Of a stretch of DNA of 64,000 nt, positions 32,435 through 41,068 are shown piece by piece. Source of the DNA: Caenispirillum bisanense (GTDB lineage Bacteria; Pseudomonadota; Alphaproteobacteria; Rhodospirillales; Rhodospirillaceae); NCBI RefSeq assembly GCF_039523075.1, contig NZ_BAAAEP010000018.1, forward strand, positions 15,304-79,303. Reading direction: 5' to 3'. A program made the translations under genes and the position numbers. Below the pieces are notes generated by a model. That model was not told where the DNA came from. It worked only from the letters and a program-made list of their open reading frames with translations, and ran no database searches. Position 1 is the stretch's first letter; every line of letters starts with the position of its first letter.

Positions 32435-33939
32435 GACCCGTATCCCTCAAATCCGTCCAGCCGCCAGACGTGCAGCGTCAGCGACGCTTCCGCCGACAGG
32501 CTGACCCGCAGCACCGCCACCTGGCGGGCATCGGCGAAGCGGGTCACCACATGGTCGGGAGCGTCCAGGCGGGTGACGTAGAGGAAGGGGCCGGCATCGC
32601 CGGCTTCAAGCGCCATCTCCAGCTCGTAATGGTTTTCGATGATGCCGTCGGGGTTCCACATGCGGGCGTCGAAGGGGTGCGGCCGCACGTAGTAGACCAG
32701 CGTCGCCATGGTCTTGCGGTCATCGAACAGCAGCCGGGCGTCGGGCTGGCCGGCGCTCAGGGCGGCGATGTTTTCGCCCATGGCATCCCAGCCGCGCACC
32801 CGCTTCAGCGGGTCGAGCTTGCCGCCCGGCTCGATGCCGACCAGCGGCGCCGCCAGGCTGAAGTTGTGCAGCACGAAGATCACCGCCAGATGCAGCACGA
32901 TGGCGGCCTTGAACAGCCGCATCCGCTGCCGCGTCAGCAGCCACGCCGTCACCAGCAGCGAGCCGCCGACATAGGCGGTGGCGGCCCAGTTGGCGTTGGC
33001 GCGGCTGAGCAGGCTTTCGAAGGTCATCACCGCCAGTACCGGCAGGGTGAAGGCGAGCAGCAGGCGGAAGCGCTCGTCGGTCACCGTGGCGCGCCAGCGG
33101 GCGATCACGATCCACAGCAGCACGGCGAAGAAGATGGGGCCGAAGACGCCGAACTGGCTGCCGACGAATTCCGCCAGCTCGCCGGGCTGGAACAGGTCGC
33201 CGCCCAGGTTGGCGTTGGCCTTGGTGTGGGCGTAGGAAACAAAGTCGTTGGACCAGTTCCACCACAGGTTGGGGGCATAGCACAGCGCCGCCACCGCCAG
33301 CGCCGCCCACGGTCCGAAGGTGCGCGCCTGCGGCCGCAGCGACGGCACCCAGGCGAGCGCCAGCACCAGCGAGATGACGAAGAACAGCATGGCGTACTTG
33401 GCCAGCAGGCCGAGGCCGACGAACAGGCCGAGCGCCAGCCACCACGCCAGCCCGCCGCCGTCGCGCACCCGCACCAGGGCGAGCAGCGCCAGGGCCCAGA
33501 ACATCAGCAGGAAGGGGTCGGTGGTGATCACCAGGGCGGAGAATGACACCCCCGGCATGAGGGCGTAGGCGAGCGCGCTCCAGAACCCGATGCGGGCGTC
33601 AAACAGCCGCCGGCCGACATGGTAGATGGCCAGCGCGGCGCCGAAATGGGCAAGGGCGGAGCCGGCCTTGACGCAGACCTCGCCCTCGCCGCAGACGGCG
33701 GTGGTGGCGGCGATGGACCACGCCACCATGGGCGGCTTGGAGAAATAGCCGAAGGCCGGCTGTTGCGCCCACAGCCAGTACTGCGCCTCGTCGAAACTGA
33801 GGTCGATGCCCAGCGCGGCGACGGACAGCACCCGCCACACGGTCAGGGCGCCGAGCAGCAGGGTGATCGCCAGCGGGCCGAACAGGCCGTCGCCGGAGGG
33901 GGCGGCGGCCGGGCCGGAGGAAAGGGGGGAAGGGGCCAT
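32431..33939 (-). CDS. ArnT/PMT-like membrane glycosyltransferase (GT83/39 type)
   Basis: A 502-residue protein with about 12 membrane segments and a soluble C-terminal domain. The acidic catalytic site on the first periplasmic loop reads S-F-D-E-A-Q-Y-W, followed by F-S-K-P-P-M-V-A-W, typical of dolichyl/undecaprenyl-phosphate-sugar transferases. It would move a sugar from a polyprenyl carrier onto lipid A or another envelope acceptor. The ATG at 33939 is preferred; the frame opens with a TTG at 33960 inside lptG. It lies 7 bp after lptG and overlaps the PAP2 gene. Confidence 0.85.
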   Translation of the reverse strand: MAPSPLSSGPAAAPSGDGLFGPLAITLLLGALTVWRVLSVAALGIDLSFDEAQYWLWAQQPAFGYFSKPPMVAWSIAATTAVCGEGEVCVKAGSALAHFGAALAIYHVGRRLFDARIGFWSALAYALMPGVSFSALVITTDPFLLMFWALALLALVRVRDGGGLAWWLALGLFVGLGLLAKYAMLFFVISLVLALAWVPSLRPQARTFGPWAALAVAALCYAPNLWWNWSNDFVSYAHTKANANLGGDLFQPGELAEFVGSQFGVFGPIFFAVLLWIVIARWRATVTDERFRLLLAFTLPVLAVMTFESLLSRANANWAATAYVGGSLLVTAWLLTRQRMRLFKAAIVLHLAVIFVLHNFSLAAPLVGIEPGGKLDPLKRVRGWDAMGENIAALSAGQPDARLLFDDRKTMATLVYYVRPHPFDARMWNPDGIIENHYELEMALEAGDAGPFLYVTRLDAPDHVVTRFADARQVAVLRVSLSAEASLTLHVWRLDGFEGYGS

Positions 33940-33946
33940 GGACCGC

Positions 33947-35077
33947 TCAGCCGTCCTCAAGGTGGAACAGGAAGGCGGTGCCGAGCAGGGCCGTCACCAC
34001 GCCGGGGCTCCAGGCCGCCAGGGCCAGGGGCAGGGTGTCGGACAGGCCGAGGGCATAGGTCACCTTGCTGTAGAAGTAGAGGCCGAAGCCGGCCAGCACG
34101 CCGCCCAGCACCCGGAACATCAGCTTGCCGGACCGCTGGTTGGGATTGATGGTGAACACCGCCGCCACCAGCACCATGGACGCCAGCAGCAGCGGCGACG
34201 CCAGCAGCGAATGCCAGTAGATGGTGTGGCGATGGGCCGAGAAGCCGGCCGATTCGAAGAACTCGATGAACCCCGGCAGGTCCCAGAACGGCACGCTTTC
34301 CGGCTGGGCGTACTTTTCCTGGATGCGGCCGATGGTCAGGGTGGTGGGCAGTTCCAGCGCCTGATGGAAGGCGCTCGGCAGGCCGGGCACCATCACCCAG
34401 GCGTCGCGCAGCTTCAGCACGCCGTCGCCGAGGGTGGCGCGCTGGGCCTCGATGCGGCGGATGAACTCGTTCTCGTTCTTCATCTCGAAGATGGAGATGC
34501 CGCCCATCTTGAGGGTGAAGTCCTCCTGCCGCACCGATCCGGCCCGCAGCACCGCGGTGCGCTCGCCGGGGCCGCTTTCACGCAGCCACATGCCGCCGCC
34601 GGAGAAGTTCAGGCTGCCGGCATCGTCGACCAGCCGGAACTCCTCCTCCATCGCCTGGAAACGGGCGTAGAGCTTGGCGCCGACCGGGTTGACGACGGTG
34701 ATCTCCACCACCCCGAGCAGCGCCGTCACCAGCACCACCGGCGCCAGGAACTGCCAGGCGGAGACCCCGGCCGAGCGCATGATCACCAGCTCCGACGACC
34801 GCGACAGGCGCCAGAACGTCACCATGCAGGCGATCAGCACCACGAAGGGCAGGGTGGTGTGGATCATGTTGGGCAGCTTGAGCAGCGCCATGATGGCCAG
34901 CTCGGTCGCCGGCGTGCCGGTGCCGGCGGCGCGGCGCAGCAGTTCGATCAGGTCGAACAGCACGATCAGACCGGCGATGACCAGCAATGTCCCGACGAAC
35001 GCCGCCAGAAAATGGCGCGTCACATAGCGCGACAGGGTCGGATAGATCCGGAACACGAAACCGATTGTCCTTTGCAT
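33947..35077 (-). CDS. lptG: LPS export ABC transporter permease LptG
   Basis: Inner-membrane permease of the LptB2FG LPS extractor. The 376-residue product has an N-terminal membrane pair, a periplasmic beta-jellyroll domain (~140-260) and C-terminal membrane segments. It matches the YjgP/YjgQ family at SRYVTRHFLAAF, PFVVLIACMVTFWRLSRSSELVIMRSAG and GRIQEKYAQPESVPFWDLPGFI. LptF is usually adjacent; none is present here, so it must be encoded elsewhere. It begins an operon with the glycosyltransferase and PAP2 genes. Confidence 0.9.
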   Translation of the reverse strand: MQRTIGFVFRIYPTLSRYVTRHFLAAFVGTLLVIAGLIVLFDLIELLRRAAGTGTPATELAIMALLKLPNMIHTTLPFVVLIACMVTFWRLSRSSELVIMRSAGVSAWQFLAPVVLVTALLGVVEITVVNPVGAKLYARFQAMEEEFRLVDDAGSLNFSGGGMWLRESGPGERTAVLRAGSVRQEDFTLKMGGISIFEMKNENEFIRRIEAQRATLGDGVLKLRDAWVMVPGLPSAFHQALELPTTLTIGRIQEKYAQPESVPFWDLPGFIEFFESAGFSAHRHTIYWHSLLASPLLLASMVLVAAVFTINPNQRSGKLMFRVLGGVLAGFGLYFYSKVTYALGLSDTLPLALAAWSPGVVTALLGTAFLFHLEDG

Positions 35078-35184
35078 GGGCGCGCGAGGCGGCGCATTCT
35101 AGCGCCCCGGCGTGCGGCGGGAAACCTCCTCGGCACACCGCCGCACCGCCGTGCCCGCGACCGCAGTATGGGGAGCAAAGACCG

Positions 35185-35760
35185 ATGGTTCAACTGACGC
35201 GCATCTACACCCGCGGCGGCGATACCGGCCGGACGTCGCTCGGCAACGGGACGCGCGTGCCCAAACATGCCCTGCGGGTGGAAGCCTACGGCACGGTCGA
35301 CGAGACCAACGCCGTGCTCGGCATCGCCCGCCTGCACACCGCCGGCAGTGCGGAGGATGCCATGCTCATGCGCATCCAGAACGACCTGTTCGACCTCGGC
35401 GCCGACCTCTGCGTCCCGCCCGCCGAGGGGGAGGAGGCGTCGGAGATGCCGGCGCTGCGCATCGTCGCCGATCAGGTGGAGCGGCTGGAGCGGGAAATCG
35501 ACTCCATGAACGCCGACCTGACGCCGCTGAAATCCTTCGTCCTGCCCGGCGGCGCGCCGGCGGCGGCGCAGCTGCACCTCGCGCGGACCGTGTGCCGTCG
35601 GGCGGAACGCTGCATCACCGCCCTGGCGGAGACGGAGGCGGTGAACCCCGAGGCCATCCGCTACATCAACCGGCTGTCGGATCATCTTTTCGTTCTGGCG
35701 CGGTATGTTAACGCCCAGGGGCCGGGGGATGTGCTGTGGGTGCCGGGGGGCAATCGTTGA
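35185..35760 (+). CDS. Cob(I)yrinic acid a,c-diamide / cobalamin adenosyltransferase, PduO type
   Basis: ATP:corrinoid adenosyltransferase making adenosylcobalamin. The 191-residue product has the PduO-family signature TRGGDTGRTSLGNG at the N terminus, the VEAYGTVDETNAVLG segment, FVLPGG, and RTVCRRAERCI with the catalytic Arg. C-terminal YINRLSDHLFVLARYVN is typical. The ATG has a GGGAGC ribosome site. It completes the cofactor-activation side of the corrinoid genes at the left edge. It is divergent from lptG. Confidence 0.93.
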   Translation: MVQLTRIYTRGGDTGRTSLGNGTRVPKHALRVEAYGTVDETNAVLGIARLHTAGSAEDAMLMRIQNDLFDLGADLCVPPAEGEEASEMPALRIVADQVERLEREIDSMNADLTPLKSFVLPGGAPAAAQLHLARTVCRRAERCITALAETEAVNPEAIRYINRLSDHLFVLARYVNAQGPGDVLWVPGGNR

Positions 35761-35791
35761 TGGCAAGAAACTTGTTTGCCAGCTGGCCAGA

Positions 35792-35820
35792 TTGACAGGA
35801 AATTCCCGACACTTTATTTT
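35792..35820 (+). promoter_or_regulatory. Sigma-70 promoter of the etfBA-hbd operon
   Basis: TTGACA (35792-35797) and TATTTT (35815-35820) have an optimal 17-bp spacer, 105 bp upstream of etfB. This is the best consensus promoter seen in the window. Confidence 0.75.
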
Positions 35821-35925
35821 GCGCCGCAAACAAAGGTTGCGCGTACAGCGCGACGACGGTGTGGATGAAATCCGCCCGTCGGGGGAGTTAGACCGGAACG
35901 CAACCGCTGAGATGACAGGAAATCC

Positions 35926-36675
35926 ATGAAGGTTCTCGTCGCCGTCAAGCGGGTCGTCGACTACAACGTCAAGATCCGCGTCAAAGCCGACAAGTCCGGC
36001 GTTGAAACGTCCAACGTCAAGATGTCCATGAACCCCTTCGACGAAATCGCCGTCGAAGAGGCCGTCCGCCTGAAGGAGGCCGGCAAGGCCACCGACGTGG
36101 TGGCGGTCAGCCTGGGTGTCGCCCAGAGCCAGGAGACCATCCGCACGGCCCTCGCCATGGGTGCCGACCGCGGCGTGCTGGTCCAGACCGATGAGGAACT
36201 GCAGCCGCTGGCCGTCGCCAAGCTGCTGAAGGCCATCATCGACAAGGAACAGCCGGACCTGGTGATCCTCGGCAAGCAGGCCATCGACGACGACAGCAAC
36301 CAGACCGGCCAGATGCTGGCCGCTCTGCTCGGCTGGCCGCAGGGCACCTTCGCCTCCAAGGTGGAGCTGACCGACGGCGGCCTGCAGGTCGTGCGCGAAG
36401 TCGACGGCGGCCTGGAGACGGTGGCGCTCAAGCTGCCGGCCCTGGTCACTGCCGACCTGCGCCTGAACCAGCCGCGCTATGCGTCGCTGCCGAACATCAT
36501 GAAGGCCAAGAAGAAGCCCATCGAGACCCTGTCGCCCGCCGATCTGGGCGTCGATGTCGCGCCGCGCCTCGTCACCCTGAAGGTCGAGGAACCCGCCGCC
36601 CGCAAGGCCGGCATCAAGGTGCCCGACGTCGCCACCCTGGTCGACAAGCTCAAGAACGAAGCGAAGGTGATCTGA
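35926..36675 (+). CDS. etfB: Electron transfer flavoprotein beta subunit
   Basis: The small ETF subunit, which carries electrons from acyl-CoA dehydrogenases to ETF:ubiquinone oxidoreductase. The 249-residue product begins MKVLVAVKRVVDYNVKIRV and contains the family's GKQAIDDDSNQTGQMLAALL and an ADLRLNQPRYASLPNIMKAKKKP-type segment, split across ~175-200. It overlaps etfA by one base (TGATG), giving coupled expression. The consensus promoter lies upstream. Confidence 0.97.
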   Translation: MKVLVAVKRVVDYNVKIRVKADKSGVETSNVKMSMNPFDEIAVEEAVRLKEAGKATDVVAVSLGVAQSQETIRTALAMGADRGVLVQTDEELQPLAVAKLLKAIIDKEQPDLVILGKQAIDDDSNQTGQMLAALLGWPQGTFASKVELTDGGLQVVREVDGGLETVALKLPALVTADLRLNQPRYASLPNIMKAKKKPIETLSPADLGVDVAPRLVTLKVEEPAARKAGIKVPDVATLVDKLKNEAKVI

Positions 36676-37628
36676 TGAGCATCCTGGTCATCGCCGAAAA
36701 CGCCGAAGGCCGTCTGCGCGGCGGCGTCTACAACACCATCACCGCGGCCAGGCAGCTGTCGGAGAAGGGCGCCGGCGACATCCACCTGCTGGTGGCCGGC
36801 AAGGACATCGGCGCCGTCGCCGAGGCGGCCGCCAAGATCGCCGGCGTCGCCAAGGTGCTGAAGGTCGACAACGACCTTTACGCCCACCCGCTGGCCGAGC
36901 CGATGGCGGCGCTGGTGGTGTCGCTGGCCGGCAGCTACAGCCACATCCTCGCCCCCGCCGACACCTTCGGCAAGAACGTGCTGCCGCGGGTGGCCGCGCT
37001 GCTCGACGTCGCCCAGATCTCCGAGATCTCGGCCGTCGAGTCGCAGGACACCTTCGTCCGCCCGATCTACGCCGGCAACGCCATGGCGACCGTCCAGTCC
37101 AAGGACGCCGTCAAGGTCGCCACGGTGCGCGGCACCAGCTTCGACGCCGCTCCGGCCGAGGGTGGCTCCGCCGCCATCGAGGATGCCGCCGCGGCGCAGG
37201 ACCCGGGCCTCTCCAGCTTCGTCAGCCAGGAGCTGTCGAAGTCCGAGCGCCCCGAACTGGCCAGCGCCCGCATCGTCGTCTCCGGCGGTCGCGGCATGGG
37301 CTCGGGCGAGAACTTCAAGCATATCGAACTGGTCGCCGACAAGCTGGGCGCCGCCGTCGGTGCCTCGCGCGCTGCCGTCGACGCCGGCTTCGTGCCCAAC
37401 GACTACCAGGTCGGTCAGACCGGCAAGGTGGTCGCCCCGGATCTGTACATCGCCGTCGGCATCTCCGGCGCGATCCAGCATCTGGCGGGCATGAAGGACT
37501 CCAAGGTGATCGTCGCAATCAACAAGGACGAGGAAGCGCCCATCTTCCAGGTCGCCGACTACGGCCTGGTCGCCGACCTGTTCCAGGCTCTGCCGGAGCT
37601 GGAGCAGGAACTCGACAAGGTCAAATAA
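36675..37628 (+). CDS. etfA: Electron transfer flavoprotein alpha subunit
   Basis: The FAD-binding large ETF subunit. The 317-residue product has an N-terminal domain and the C-terminal FAD domain, with the signature VVSGGRGMGSGENF, APDLYIAVGISGAIQHLAGM, and the closing INKDEEAPIFQVADYGLVADLF. It forms a heterodimer with EtfB. The next gene, a 3-hydroxyacyl-CoA dehydrogenase, lies 74 bp downstream, consistent with a shared role in acyl-CoA oxidation. Confidence 0.97.
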   Translation: MSILVIAENAEGRLRGGVYNTITAARQLSEKGAGDIHLLVAGKDIGAVAEAAAKIAGVAKVLKVDNDLYAHPLAEPMAALVVSLAGSYSHILAPADTFGKNVLPRVAALLDVAQISEISAVESQDTFVRPIYAGNAMATVQSKDAVKVATVRGTSFDAAPAEGGSAAIEDAAAAQDPGLSSFVSQELSKSERPELASARIVVSGGRGMGSGENFKHIELVADKLGAAVGASRAAVDAGFVPNDYQVGQTGKVVAPDLYIAVGISGAIQHLAGMKDSKVIVAINKDEEAPIFQVADYGLVADLFQALPELEQELDKVK

Positions 37629-37702
37629 GCAAGTAAGCAAGAGAGAGCGTAGGGGCTTCTCTGGGTCGTCACGCATCAGCCAGCCAAAGGAAGGCCAGTT
37701 AC

Positions 37703-38572
37703 ATGATCAAGAAGATCGGCGTGATCGGCGCCGGCCAGATGGGCAATGGCATCGCCCATGTCTGCGCCCTGTCCGGCTATGACGTCCAGCTTGTGGACAT
37801 CAACCCGGCCCAGTTGGACAAAGCCCTTACGGTTATCGGCAAGAACCTTGACCGTCAGGTCAAGAAGGGCGCGGTGGACGAGGCGGGCAAGGCTGCGACC
37901 CTTGCCCGCATCTCCACCGGCACCGAATTCTCCTTCGGCACCTGCGACGTGGTGATCGAAGCGGCGACGGAAGACGAGTCGGTGAAGAAGCAGATCTTCG
38001 CCAAGGTCTGCCCGAGCCTGAAGCCGGAAGCCATCCTCTGCACCAACACCTCGTCCATCTCGGTCACGCGCCTTGGCGCCTCCACCGACCGGCCGGGCAA
38101 GTTCATGGGCATGCACTTCATGAACCCGGTGCCGGTGATGCAGCTGGTGGAGCTGATCCGCGGCATCGCCACGGACGAAAGCACCTTCTCCGCCATCCGT
38201 ACCTTCACCGAGACCCTCGGCAAGCAGCCGGTGAATGCCGAGGACTTCCCGGCCTTCATCGTCAACCGCATCCTGCTGCCGATGATCAACGAGGCGGTCT
38301 ACACCCTGTATGAAGGCGTCGGTTCGGTGGATTCCATCGACACCGCCATGCGCCTGGGTGCCAACCACCCCATGGGTCCGCTGGAACTGGCCGACTTCAT
38401 CGGTCTGGACGTCTGCCTTGCCGTCATGCACGTGCTGCACGACGGTCTGGCCGACACCAAGTACCGTCCCTGCCCGCTGCTGGTGAAGTACGTCGAGGCC
38501 GGCTGGCTCGGCCGCAAGACCGGCAAGGGCTTCTACGACTATTCCGGCGACAAGCCGATCCCGACGCGCTGA
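37703..38572 (+). CDS. hbd: 3-hydroxybutyryl-CoA dehydrogenase
   Basis: NAD(P)-dependent enzyme oxidising (S)-3-hydroxybutyryl-CoA or reducing acetoacetyl-CoA. The 289-residue product starts with the Rossmann motif GVIGAGQMGNGIAHVCA. It then has the NTSSISVTRLG segment, the catalytic HFMNPVPVM (His-Glu dyad with the following MQLVELIRG) and AFIVNRILLPMINEA. ETF is encoded just upstream. Direction in vivo may favour crotonyl-CoA metabolism or butyrate-type oxidation. Confidence 0.95.
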   Translation: MIKKIGVIGAGQMGNGIAHVCALSGYDVQLVDINPAQLDKALTVIGKNLDRQVKKGAVDEAGKAATLARISTGTEFSFGTCDVVIEAATEDESVKKQIFAKVCPSLKPEAILCTNTSSISVTRLGASTDRPGKFMGMHFMNPVPVMQLVELIRGIATDESTFSAIRTFTETLGKQPVNAEDFPAFIVNRILLPMINEAVYTLYEGVGSVDSIDTAMRLGANHPMGPLELADFIGLDVCLAVMHVLHDGLADTKYRPCPLLVKYVEAGWLGRKTGKGFYDYSGDKPIPTR

Positions 38573-38624
38573 CGCAAACGTCATCGCCGCGGGCTGGCGA
38601 GCCGGCCCCGGGATGTGATACATG

Positions 38625-38653
38625 CGGCCCTCGGAGACATCTCCGGGGGCCGT
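38625..38653 (+). terminator. Probable terminator after etfBA-hbd
   Basis: The inverted repeat CGGCCC ... GGGCCG has an inner CGGAGA/TCTCCG stem and is followed by a T-containing stretch (TTGTCGT). It lies between hbd and the next gene, so it could end the operon, although readthrough is possible. Confidence 0.5.
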
Positions 38654-38703
38654 TGTCGTAGGGCCCGAGGCCGAGACAGACCGAGCAGCAGGAGCACCGC
38701 ACC

Positions 38704-40365
38704 GTGCAGACCATCCTCCAGGGCTGGCGCCCCTACGCCATCCTGACGCTCCTCTGTGCGCTGCTGTACCTGCCGGGGCTGGCGGCGGTGCCGCCGCTCG
38801 ACCGCGACGAGAGCCGCTTCGTCCAGGCCTCGCGGCAGATGATGGTCACCGACGACTACGTCACCATCTGGTTCCAGGACGAACCCCGCCACAAGAAGCC
38901 GGTCGGCATCCACTGGCTGCAGTCGGCCAGCGTCGAGGCCTTCAGCGATCCCCACAGCACGGCGGTGTGGCCCTACCGGCTGGTGTCGGTGCTGGGGGCG
39001 GTGCTGGCGGTGATCGGCACCTTCTATTTCGGCGCCGCGCTGTTCGACCGCCGGGTCGCCTTCGCCGCCGCCGGCATCCTGGGCGCCAGCCTGATCCTGG
39101 TGACGGAGGCCCATCAGGCCAAGACCGACGCCATGCTGCTGGCTTGCGCGGTGGCGGCGCAGGGGGTGTTCGCCCGGCTGTACCTGCAATCGCGCGGCGG
39201 CGGCGTGGCGGTGCCGGGCTGGAACGTGGTGCTGTTCTGGCTCGCCATCGGCTGGGCGGTGATGGTCAAGGGGCCGGTGGTGCCGGTGGTGGTGTTGCTG
39301 ACCATGCTGGCCCTGGCGGTGGCCGACCGCTCCGTCTCGTGGCTGCACGGGCTGCGGCCGGTGATGGGCATGCCGCTGGCGCTGGCCGTCTTCCTGCCCT
39401 GGTATCTGGCGGTGGGCGAGGCCACCGACGGCGGCTTCCTGGCCGAGGCGGTGGGCAAGGACCTGCTGCCCAAGCTGCTGGCCGGGCAGGAAAGCCACGG
39501 CGCCCCGCCGGGCTATTACCTGCTGCTGGCGACGGTGACATTCTGGCCCGGCAGCCTGTTCCTGTGGCCGAGCCTGTGGCGCAGTTGGCGTCAGCGCACC
39601 CAGCCGGCGCTGCGCTTCCTGCTGGCGTGGCTGGTGCCGGCGTGGCTCATGTTCGAGCTGGTGCCGACCAAGCTGCCGCACTACACCCTGCCGACCTATC
39701 CGGCCCTGGCGCTGATGGTGGCGGCGGCGCTGTTCGCCGTGCGCGACGGCACCTGGGACATGCTCGCCCGCCGCGGCGCCCGCGCGTGGTATGCGGTGTG
39801 GGCGGTGGTCGGCGTGGCGCTGGCGGTGGCGGCGGTGGTGCTGCCGGTCCACTACGGCGATGGCTTCAACGCCCTGTCGCTGCCGGTGGCGGCGGCGGCC
39901 CTGGCGGCGGCGGCGGTGCCGCTGTGGCTGGCGTGGCGGCGGCGGTTCCTCAATGCCATGGCGGCCGGCGTGGCGGCGGCGGCGCTCACCTACGGCGGTG
40001 TCTTCGCCTTCGTGCTGCCGAGCCTGACCGATCTGGCGGTGAGCCCGCGCCTGGCCGCCGCCTATGAGGCGGCGTCGGCGCCGGGGCGGCCGTTCCCGCT
40101 GGTCTCCACCGGCTACAGCGAACCCAGCCTGGTGTTCCTGGCCGGCACCGAGACCCGGCTTGCATCGCCGGAAGAGGCCGCCACCTATGTGGCGGACAAC
40201 CCCGGCGCCCTGGCCGCCGTCGAAAGCCGGCAGCAGCAGCGCTTCCTGGAGGTGCTGGCGGAGCGGCCGGAGGTGGCGGTGACGCCGGTGGACCGGGTTC
40301 AGGGCTTCAACTATTCGCGCGGCCGCGAGGTCGACATCATCCTCTATCGTTCGGGACCATCGTGA
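38704..40365 (+). CDS. ArnT-like membrane glycosyltransferase
   Basis: A 553-residue protein with about 12 membrane segments. The first periplasmic loop holds the acidic motif P-P-L-D-R-D-E-S-R-F, followed by KKPVGIHWLQ. The carrier-binding KLPHYTLPTYPAL segment near residue 320 is strongly ArnT-like. ArnT transfers 4-amino-4-deoxy-L-arabinose from undecaprenyl phosphate to lipid A; related enzymes transfer other sugars, and no arn biosynthetic gene is in the window. The C-terminal ~120 residues form a periplasmic domain. It overlaps the PAP2 gene by 4 bp. Confidence 0.88.
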   Translation: MQTILQGWRPYAILTLLCALLYLPGLAAVPPLDRDESRFVQASRQMMVTDDYVTIWFQDEPRHKKPVGIHWLQSASVEAFSDPHSTAVWPYRLVSVLGAVLAVIGTFYFGAALFDRRVAFAAAGILGASLILVTEAHQAKTDAMLLACAVAAQGVFARLYLQSRGGGVAVPGWNVVLFWLAIGWAVMVKGPVVPVVVLLTMLALAVADRSVSWLHGLRPVMGMPLALAVFLPWYLAVGEATDGGFLAEAVGKDLLPKLLAGQESHGAPPGYYLLLATVTFWPGSLFLWPSLWRSWRQRTQPALRFLLAWLVPAWLMFELVPTKLPHYTLPTYPALALMVAAALFAVRDGTWDMLARRGARAWYAVWAVVGVALAVAAVVLPVHYGDGFNALSLPVAAAALAAAAVPLWLAWRRRFLNAMAAGVAAAALTYGGVFAFVLPSLTDLAVSPRLAAAYEAASAPGRPFPLVSTGYSEPSLVFLAGTETRLASPEEAATYVADNPGALAAVESRQQQRFLEVLAERPEVAVTPVDRVQGFNYSRGREVDIILYRSGPS

Positions 40366-41039
40366 CCGTCGATTCCGTTCTGGCGCTGGCGCGGCGCCAC
40401 CCCCGCTGGAGCAGCTTCGCCGCCGTGCTGCTGGTGGCGCTGGCCAGCATCCTGCTGCTCGACCGGCCGCTGGCGGAATACATCCACGCCGGCCAGTCGC
40501 CCAACCGCTATGGCTTCTGGCGCACCGTCAGCAAGGTCGGGCAGGCCGAGTACTGGTACGGCCTCGCCCTCATCGGCCTTCTGGTGGCCTTCGTGCGCTC
40601 CAAGCTGGCCTGGACGCTGGAGGGCATCGCCGAATGCCGGCGCCAGGCCCGCGCCTGGTGGTTCATGATCGTCGCCATGCTGCTGAGCGGTGCGGCCGTC
40701 CATGCGGTGAAGTTCGCCCTCGGCCGGGTGCGCCCGAAGGAGCTGTTCGACACGCCGGAGCCGCTGTACGGCTTCTTCCCGCTGTCGGGCGAGCAGTCCT
40801 TCCCCTCCGGCCACTCGCAGGCCATCTGGTCGGCGATGATCGCGCTGACGGCGCTGTTCCCGCGCCATCGCTGGTGGTTCGTCGCCATTGCCGTGATGGT
40901 GGCCTACAGCCGCGTCGCCACCTTCCAGCACTTCCTGGCCGACATCCTGGTGGGCAGCGCCATCGGCGTGCTGATCACCCTGGCGGTGCGCGACCGCTTC
41001 GCCCGCAAGGCCTCCCTGCGCATCGGCAAGGAGGCCTGA
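40362..41039 (+). CDS. PAP2-family membrane phosphatase
   Basis: A 225-residue protein with PAP2 motifs KFALGRVRPKE, SFPSGHSQA and YSRVATFQHFLAD. It starts at GTG 40362, overlapping the glycosyltransferase stop by 4 bp. Sequence differs clearly from the PAP2 protein at 31751. Candidate activities are undecaprenyl pyrophosphate or lipid A dephosphorylation. Together with the upstream ArnT-like gene it forms the second glycosyltransferase/PAP2 pair of the window. Confidence 0.86.
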   Translation: MTVDSVLALARRHPRWSSFAAVLLVALASILLLDRPLAEYIHAGQSPNRYGFWRTVSKVGQAEYWYGLALIGLLVAFVRSKLAWTLEGIAECRRQARAWWFMIVAMLLSGAAVHAVKFALGRVRPKELFDTPEPLYGFFPLSGEQSFPSGHSQAIWSAMIALTALFPRHRWWFVAIAVMVAYSRVATFQHFLADILVGSAIGVLITLAVRDRFARKASLRIGKEA

Positions 41040-41068
41040 GGCGGGCGGCACGCCGGCCGGGGGCGGCT

